Source: Pseudodesulfovibrio sp. | GTDB taxonomy: Bacteria > Desulfobacterota > Desulfovibrionia > Desulfovibrionales > Desulfovibrionaceae | Direction of reading: 5' to 3' | Assembly: GCF_028692895.1 (NCBI RefSeq) | Contig: NZ_JAQUWN010000037.1 | Span: 1-33,960 of the forward strand | Length of the DNA stretch: 33,960 bases | Shown: positions 30,080 to 33,960 of the stretch, piece by piece | How the letters are laid out: each line of letters starts with the position of its first letter | Position numbering within the stretch: the stretch's first letter is position 1 | The notes under the pieces: model-generated | Database searches by the model: none | The model's input: only the letters and a program-made list of their open reading frames with translations | What the model was told of the DNA's origin: nothing | Translations under genes and position numbers: made by a program

Positions 30080-30887
30080 CGTCGCCCCCTCCGGCAAGTT
30101 GTCGTTCCATGGCCTCCCGGATGGCGGCCAGCAGTTCCACGGTGCCGTCCAGGTCGTCGGGAAACGAGGACGGCTGAAGTTCCAGCGTGATATAGCGCGC
30201 ATAGCCCCGCTTGCCAAGGCGGCGCAGGAAGGCGCCGAGCGGCAGGTTGCCCTTGCCGGGCCGGAGGTGCTCGGTGTAGCCCAGGGCGTCGGAGAAGTGA
30301 ACGTTGTAGAGCAGGTCCATGGGGACTTTCTCGATGGCTTCCAGGACGTTGCGGCCCGAGACGCCCATGTGGCAGACGTCGAAGGTCAGCCCCATGTTCT
30401 TGTCCCGGCAGCGGGCCATGAGCCGGTCCAGCGGGTCGCGGGCGAAGGGGGAGTGCTCGGCCCAGGGCATGTTCTCCAGCGAGAAGCGGATGCGGCCCTT
30501 GGCGTCCAGGAGCAGGGGCAGGTCGCACGCCTTTTCGAACCAGCGGTTCTGGATGATGCCCGCCAGCTTCGAGCCGGGCGGGTGCATGACGACGTGGTCC
30601 ACGGCCCCGAGGGAGTTGGCCAGGTTCGTGGTCGCCTTGAGCGACGCCAGCAGCCCGCCCCAGGCCGCCCAGTCGCGGAACGGGGCGTGGATGGAGCGGA
30701 TGGGCAGGACCTGGTCGACCTTCTCCAGCCCGGCTCCCGGGTTGAGCTTGGGGGAGTTCATGATGAGCTCCATGCCGGAAAAGCCCGCCTCCCGCCCGAT
30801 GCGCGCGATGGTGCGCAGGGGGAGGTGGAACAGGCATCCTGCCGAAAGCAGCAGGGTGGGGGCGGAGTCCGGCGTCCTTTCTTCCAT
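30069..30887 (-). CDS. Sugar phosphate isomerase/epimerase-family TIM barrel
   Basis: The 272-aa protein matches the AP-endonuclease-2/xylose-isomerase-like barrel: it begins LLLSAGCLFHLPLRTIARIG, then GFSGMELIMN, RSIHAPFRDW, HVVMHPPGS, RFSLENMPWAEHSPF (metal-ligand Glu), GLTFDVCHMG (metal ligands Asp and His), YNVHFSDALG and YITLELQPSS (Glu). These are the acidic and histidine positions of a divalent-metal site. It may isomerise a sugar or act on another substrate; no assignment is possible. The start ATG 30887 has only a weak CGGGA upstream. It is coupled to the downstream thioesterase. Confidence 0.85.
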   Translation of the reverse strand: MEERTPDSAPTLLLSAGCLFHLPLRTIARIGREAGFSGMELIMNSPKLNPGAGLEKVDQVLPIRSIHAPFRDWAAWGGLLASLKATTNLANSLGAVDHVVMHPPGSKLAGIIQNRWFEKACDLPLLLDAKGRIRFSLENMPWAEHSPFARDPLDRLMARCRDKNMGLTFDVCHMGVSGRNVLEAIEKVPMDLLYNVHFSDALGYTEHLRPGKGNLPLGAFLRRLGKRGYARYITLELQPSSFPDDLDGTVELLAAIREAMERQLAGGGDDAE

Positions 30888-31180
30888 GGTCCCGTGATAC
30901 GCCCCGGCCCGGCAAGTCTCACGCGAATTTCGGGGAAGGGCGCATTCCGCCGGGTGAACGGCGGGGAACGTTCTTCAAGGAGCGCTTGAAGGGTGCGGCG
31001 GCCGACGGCGGCCAGAACTGGCCCCGTCCGGACGCAGCGGCCCGAAGCAGGGCGAAGCTGCCCGCCCTCCGCCTCCGCCCGGCGGTCGGCGCAAGGGAAA
31101 AGTAGGCCGGGAAGTCGCCAAATCGGCAACTCACATCAGGCTTGTTTCTCGAAGGAAACCATATCGGCGCTTGTCGATAG
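30888..31180. other. Non-coding stretch of about 290 bases
   Basis: No convincing gene, promoter or terminator is recognised. The stretch is GC-rich on the left and carries an AT-richer part on the right (about 31125-31180), next to the stop of the 127-aa gene. Only weak inverted repeats are seen (for example GGCGGCC and GGCCGCC-like runs near 31000). Confidence 0.5.
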
Positions 31181-31564
31181 CTATCTGGAAGGGGACTTCT
31201 CGATGAGGTCGAGCAGGACCAGGGCCCAGGAGAGGTCGCGCTTGTTGTCCTCGGTGATGGCGTCGAGAATCCAGCGCTTGAGCGGGGCCACGGCCTGCTT
31301 CAGATGGGGCGGCCCCAGGTCGGCCACGCGGTAGGCCGCATCCAGTGCGTTCATGCAGAGGTGGTCGAACCCGGCGTCGTGCGCGCCCTCGTGGTGGGCC
31401 ACCAGGCCGCGCGCCTGGAGCAGGCCGTAGACGATGGCCTCGACCTCTCGATAATCCCGGCCCCAGACGGCCGCGCCCGAGACCTCCGGCCTCGGGGGCG
31501 ATGCCTTGGCCCGGTCCGCCTCCAGGTTCTTCCTGAACGCATCCAGGGCGACGACGCTTCCCAT
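31181..31564 (-). CDS. Protein of unknown function (127 aa)
   Basis: No family recognised. The start at ATG 31564 has GGAG six bases upstream. The product is soluble and mostly helical, opening MGSVVALDAFRKNLEADRAK, then GRDYREVEAIVYGLLQARGL, HHEGAHDAGFDHLCMNALDA and LKRWILDAITEDNKRDLSWA, ending VLLDLIEKSPSR. There is one cysteine and a histidine cluster (HHEGAH, then H), which could bind a metal, but no pattern is conclusive. A small 7-bp hairpin (31577-31593) lies in the leader just before the Shine-Dalgarno. The frame remains open to 31819, but that extension is basic and low in complexity. Confidence 0.7.
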   Translation of the reverse strand: MGSVVALDAFRKNLEADRAKASPPRPEVSGAAVWGRDYREVEAIVYGLLQARGLVAHHEGAHDAGFDHLCMNALDAAYRVADLGPPHLKQAVAPLKRWILDAITEDNKRDLSWALVLLDLIEKSPSR

Positions 31565-31912
31565 GTTCGCTCCTTCACGGGCGTGGCGCCCGTTCATTGT
31601 CTTTTCGGCTCGGTCCGTCTCTTTCTTAAGAGTCTGTAAACATGGGTTCGGCGGCGGGTGCGCTGATTCCCGTTTGGCCGGTGCGGGACTCCGGTGCCGG
31701 GGAGCTGGTGGCGAGGGCTGCCGGGAGGAGGCGGGAGGGCGGCGACGCCGGGTCGGCCGGGGCCCGGAAACGCGGCGAGGGGCACCTGGCCGGGCACCCC
31801 TCGCTTGACGGTTCGTCACCGTATCGTTCAGTTGAATTCCGTTTGATTCCGGGCTAATGGCGTATCGTGAAGTGATCGATATTCTCTCGCCGTCACGCCC
31901 GGACCGGGGTGG
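31565..31912. other. Non-coding stretch with two hairpins
   Basis: About 350 bases between two minus-strand genes. ACGGGCG-tgg-CGCCCGT (31577-31593) lies in the leader of the 127-aa gene. GCGAGGGG (31775-31782) and CCCCTCGC (31797-31804) form an 8-bp stem downstream of the CBS-domain gene, a possible terminator without T-run. A central GC-rich, purine-rich run (about 31690-31770) is noted. No gene is seen. Confidence 0.5.
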
Positions 31913-32587
31913 CTAGACCACCCTGTGGACCGGGTCCACGGCCCAGTAGAGGACCTTGAACTGGGCCTCCATATCCGCCTTGAGGCGCTTGAGGTCCGGC
32001 TTCTCCATGTCGCGGATGCGGATGTAGACGTTCTTCATGCCTTCGTCCTCGGGCACGTTGTGGGTCATGATGTTCATGATGCGCGCGCGGTGCTCCTTGA
32101 GAAAGGCCAGGACCGGCGAAAGGGTGCCGGGTTCGGTGCCGATCTGCAGGCAGACCTGGGTGCCGCCCTCGTAGACGCCGGAAATCTCCACCAGGACCTT
32201 GAACACGTCGGTGTCGGTCATGATGCCGACCACGCGGCCTTCGGCGTCCACCACAGGCAGGCTGCCGAAGTGGCCTTCGAGCATGAGGGTGGCCGCCTTT
32301 TCCACGGTCTCGTCATCGCGGATGGTCACGACCTTCTTGGTCATGATGTCCTTGATCTTGATCTCGGACAGCAGATAGTAGAGTTCGTGCATATCCAGGG
32401 TCGTGGCCTTGGACGGCGAGGCGTCCTTGATGTCGCGATCCGAGACGATGCCCACCAGTCTGCCGTCCTCGTCCACGATGGGCAGGCAACTGATGTGTCT
32501 GTCCTTCATTATCTTCGAGGCCTTCATCATGGACCGGTCCGGCGTGAGCGTGGTCACGTCCTTGGTCATCCAGTTGGCTACCAGCAT
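31913..32587 (-). CDS. CBS-CBS-ACT domain protein (AcuB-like)
   Basis: The 224-aa cytoplasmic protein has two CBS motifs forming one Bateman module (about 1-60: NWMTKDVTTLTPDRSMMKAS, ISCLPIVDEDGRLVGIVSDR; about 76-132: DIMTKKVVTIRDDETVEKAA, SLPVVDAEGRVVGIMTDTD). An ACT domain follows (about 138-205: VCLQIGTEPGTLSPVLAFLK), then a short tail. Bateman modules bind adenosine nucleotides and ACT domains bind amino acids, so it is probably a metabolic sensor; the AcuB-like domain order is known from several anaerobes. AGGAGG precedes ATG 32587 by seven bases. GGATACC repeats in the leader (about 32605-32635) are noted without assigned function. Confidence 0.9.
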   Translation of the reverse strand: MLVANWMTKDVTTLTPDRSMMKASKIMKDRHISCLPIVDEDGRLVGIVSDRDIKDASPSKATTLDMHELYYLLSEIKIKDIMTKKVVTIRDDETVEKAATLMLEGHFGSLPVVDAEGRVVGIMTDTDVFKVLVEISGVYEGGTQVCLQIGTEPGTLSPVLAFLKEHRARIMNIMTHNVPEDEGMKNVYIRIRDMEKPDLKRLKADMEAQFKVLYWAVDPVHRVV

Positions 32588-32714
32588 TGCAATCCTCCTA
32601 TGGTATCCTGCTTGAACAAGCGGTTATCATCGGTATCCCTTGCTATCCCCTATAACGACTACCGGCCCTTTTGGCTAGTGCTTCCGGCCGGTCGAGGGGG
32701 GATTTTTTCAACGC

Positions 32715-33245
32715 TCACGACCACATGCCGTTGCGCACCCAGCCCAGCAGCCGTCGGGCCAGGAAGGCCGCGACCTCGGCCGCGTCGTCCGGGTCGAAGA
32801 CAGGGCGTCCGGTGTCCACGGGGTCGGTCGTGACAAAGGCCAGCAGATTGCGCTCCTCCTCGTTGCCCCGGTCGCACAGGGGCTGGTCGTGCGCCTCGGC
32901 CCGGAAGATCTCAACCTTGGGATGCTCGGACCGGAAGTAGCCCTCGGCCACCACCAGCCGACGGTCCGCAAAGAACTCCTCGGCCAGCTCGGACAGCGAA
33001 AGCTCGCGCTCCACGCGCTTGATAACAGCCAGCCGGTCAGGCGAGGACACGGCCACGGTCTCGGCCCCGGCCTTGCGGTGCCGCCACGAGTCCTTGCCCT
33101 CGCGGTCCATGTCGAAGGAATGGGCGTCGTGCTTGACGGTGCCGACGCTGATGCCCAAGGCCCGAAGCTCGGGCAGGAGCTTTTCGATGAAGGTGGTCTT
33201 GCCGGACTGCTTTTTGCCGACGATGCAGACAATGGGAGGGGTCAT
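32715..33245 (-). CDS. mobB: Molybdopterin-guanine dinucleotide biosynthesis protein MobB
   Basis: A 176-aa GTP-binding adaptor of the molybdenum (or tungsten) cofactor pathway. The P-loop GKKQSGKTT is at residues 10-18, followed by the family wording ISVGTVKHDAHSFDMDREGK and DSWRHRKAGAETVAVSS, then VVAEGYFRSEHPKVEIFRA. ATG 33245 follows AGGA; the open frame upstream to 33287 is unsupported. It is divergent from moeA, and both serve the same cofactor, which the aldehyde:ferredoxin oxidoreductase in this window would use. Confidence 0.92.
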   Translation of the reverse strand: MTPPIVCIVGKKQSGKTTFIEKLLPELRALGISVGTVKHDAHSFDMDREGKDSWRHRKAGAETVAVSSPDRLAVIKRVERELSLSELAEEFFADRRLVVAEGYFRSEHPKVEIFRAEAHDQPLCDRGNEEERNLLAFVTTDPVDTGRPVFDPDDAAEVAAFLARRLLGWVRNGMWS

Positions 33246-33375
33246 GGCGTTCCTCGCGCGCAACAGGTTCGTTTTCACTCCAACCATGCCCCAGGCCGGG
33301 AGGAATTTCCACTCCCGCCGGATGATAATTACCGGGCGGCTTTACAAGCCCGCGCCCCGGTGCCACTATCGCGCC

Positions 33376-33960
33376 ATGACCCAGGCCCGAATTACCCGCA
33401 GCCGCGCCGTCCGTCGGCTCCTGGACCACGCCGCGCCCTCCTGGCCGGCGCAGGTCGCGCCGGGCGAGGCCGTGGGCCTGGCTGCCGCCTTGGACCTCGC
33501 CGCCCTGGCCGACGTGCCGGGCCGCGCCTCGTCCCTGCGCGACGGCTACGCCGTGCGCACCGTCGACGTCGAGGGCGCGGACCGCGCGCCCCGCCGCCTG
33601 GCCGTGACCCGCACCGTGCGCGCCGAATCGCGCGAGGCCGGGACCATCGCGCCGGGCGAGGCCGTGCGCGTGCTCACCGGCGGCCTGATGCCCCACGGGG
33701 CCGACGCGGTGCTGGCCGAGGAGGACGTGGCCGAGTTCGACGGGGCCATCGAGGTTCGCGAGCCCGTCCGGCCCGGCTGGTTCGTGCGCCCGCCCGGCGG
33801 CGAGGTGCCCGCCGGAGCGGCCGTGGTCAAGGTCGGGACCCTTGTCACGCCCCAGGCGGCCGCCGTGCTCATGCGCGCCGGGGTCTCGGCCCTGGCCGTG
33901 CACCCCGCGCCACGTGTCCGCGCCTGGGCCCTGGGCAGCGAGCTGGCCGACCCGGCCGAT
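33376..33960 (+). CDS. moeA: Molybdopterin molybdenumtransferase MoeA (5' part, cut by window end)
   Basis: The reading frame is open for 195 codons to the window edge. MoeA inserts molybdate (or tungstate) into adenylated molybdopterin. Recognisable are DVPGRASSLRDGYAVR (residues 46-61, family motif S-x-x-DGYA) and GEAVRVLTGGLMPHGADAVL, followed by EEDV (about 95-120, the TGG-x-MP-x-GAD motif), then PGWFVRPPGGEVPAG. The ATG at 33376 is the first in frame near the family start; no Shine-Dalgarno is seen. It is divergent from mobB with 130 bases between starts. Confidence 0.9.
   Translation, partial: MTQARITRSRAVRRLLDHAAPSWPAQVAPGEAVGLAAALDLAALADVPGRASSLRDGYAVRTVDVEGADRAPRRLAVTRTVRAESREAGTIAPGEAVRVLTGGLMPHGADAVLAEEDVAEFDGAIEVREPVRPGWFVRPPGGEVPAGAAVVKVGTLVTPQAAAVLMRAGVSALAVHPAPRVRAWALGSELADPAD

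Overview
The window is high-GC (clearly above 60 % over most of its length) bacterial chromosome. Gene content points to an anaerobic Desulfovibrio-like deltaproteobacterium (Desulfovibrionaceae, perhaps Pseudodesulfovibrio). The pointers are a tungsten/molybdenum aldehyde:ferredoxin oxidoreductase with its polyferredoxin, molybdopterin genes (mobB, moeA), NtrYX-type signalling, a 5TM-LYT hybrid kinase, a U32 enzyme and small RHS-like proteins. The taxonomic call is inference from gene content and style, not from a marker gene.

Left part (1-9035): ftsX and ftsE (minus strand, overlapping start/stop) end at a long perfect palindrome at the window edge. Divergent from them is a 286-aa protein of unknown function (1891-2751). 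It shares an N-terminal domain and a gapless upstream control region with the RHS-like gene at 22680-23858. A 140-aa gene with a very good sigma70 promoter faces it. Then come a GGDEF diguanylate cyclase (minus) and, divergent, a glycosyltransferase. This is followed by an operon of a four-cluster [4Fe-4S] ferredoxin subunit and an aldehyde:ferredoxin oxidoreductase, a pair that should transfer electrons from aldehyde oxidation to ferredoxin.

Middle (9036-18000): a complete tRNA-Phe(GAA) with promoter and terminator is followed by an AT-richer 2-kb accessory patch. The patch holds a HigB toxin, a HigA-type antitoxin fused to an ImmA/IrrE metallopeptidase, and a 41-aa ORF, each unit closed by a hairpin. 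Next is a ydbH-ynbE-ydbL operon (AsmA-like envelope bridge, small lipoprotein, periplasmic partner), then a 961-aa hybrid histidine kinase and an exported 149-aa protein of unknown function.

Right part (18019-33960): a tandem UspA protein (minus) is divergent from an NtrY-type kinase. The kinase is followed by a TIGR01777 epimerase, an inverted-repeat-flanked structured intergenic block, and the RHS-like gene on the minus strand. The NtrX-type sigma54 regulator and a methyltransferase come after that, so the RHS unit sits between the two halves of a presumptive NtrYX pair. A minus-strand housekeeping run follows: U32 enzyme, TrxC-like thioredoxin, BON-domain lipoprotein, hotdog thioesterase overlapping a sugar-isomerase-like TIM barrel, a 127-aa protein of unknown function, a CBS-CBS-ACT protein and mobB. 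The window ends inside a divergent moeA.

The most unusual content is the pair of RHS-family loci. Two otherwise different genes about 21 kb apart share an N-terminal domain and an 84-bp upstream element whose four conserved blocks keep identical spacing. Each is associated with GC-rich hairpin repeats, and one faces a small gene that could be a partner or immunity protein. All functional statements here come from reading motifs and layout; no database search was run.
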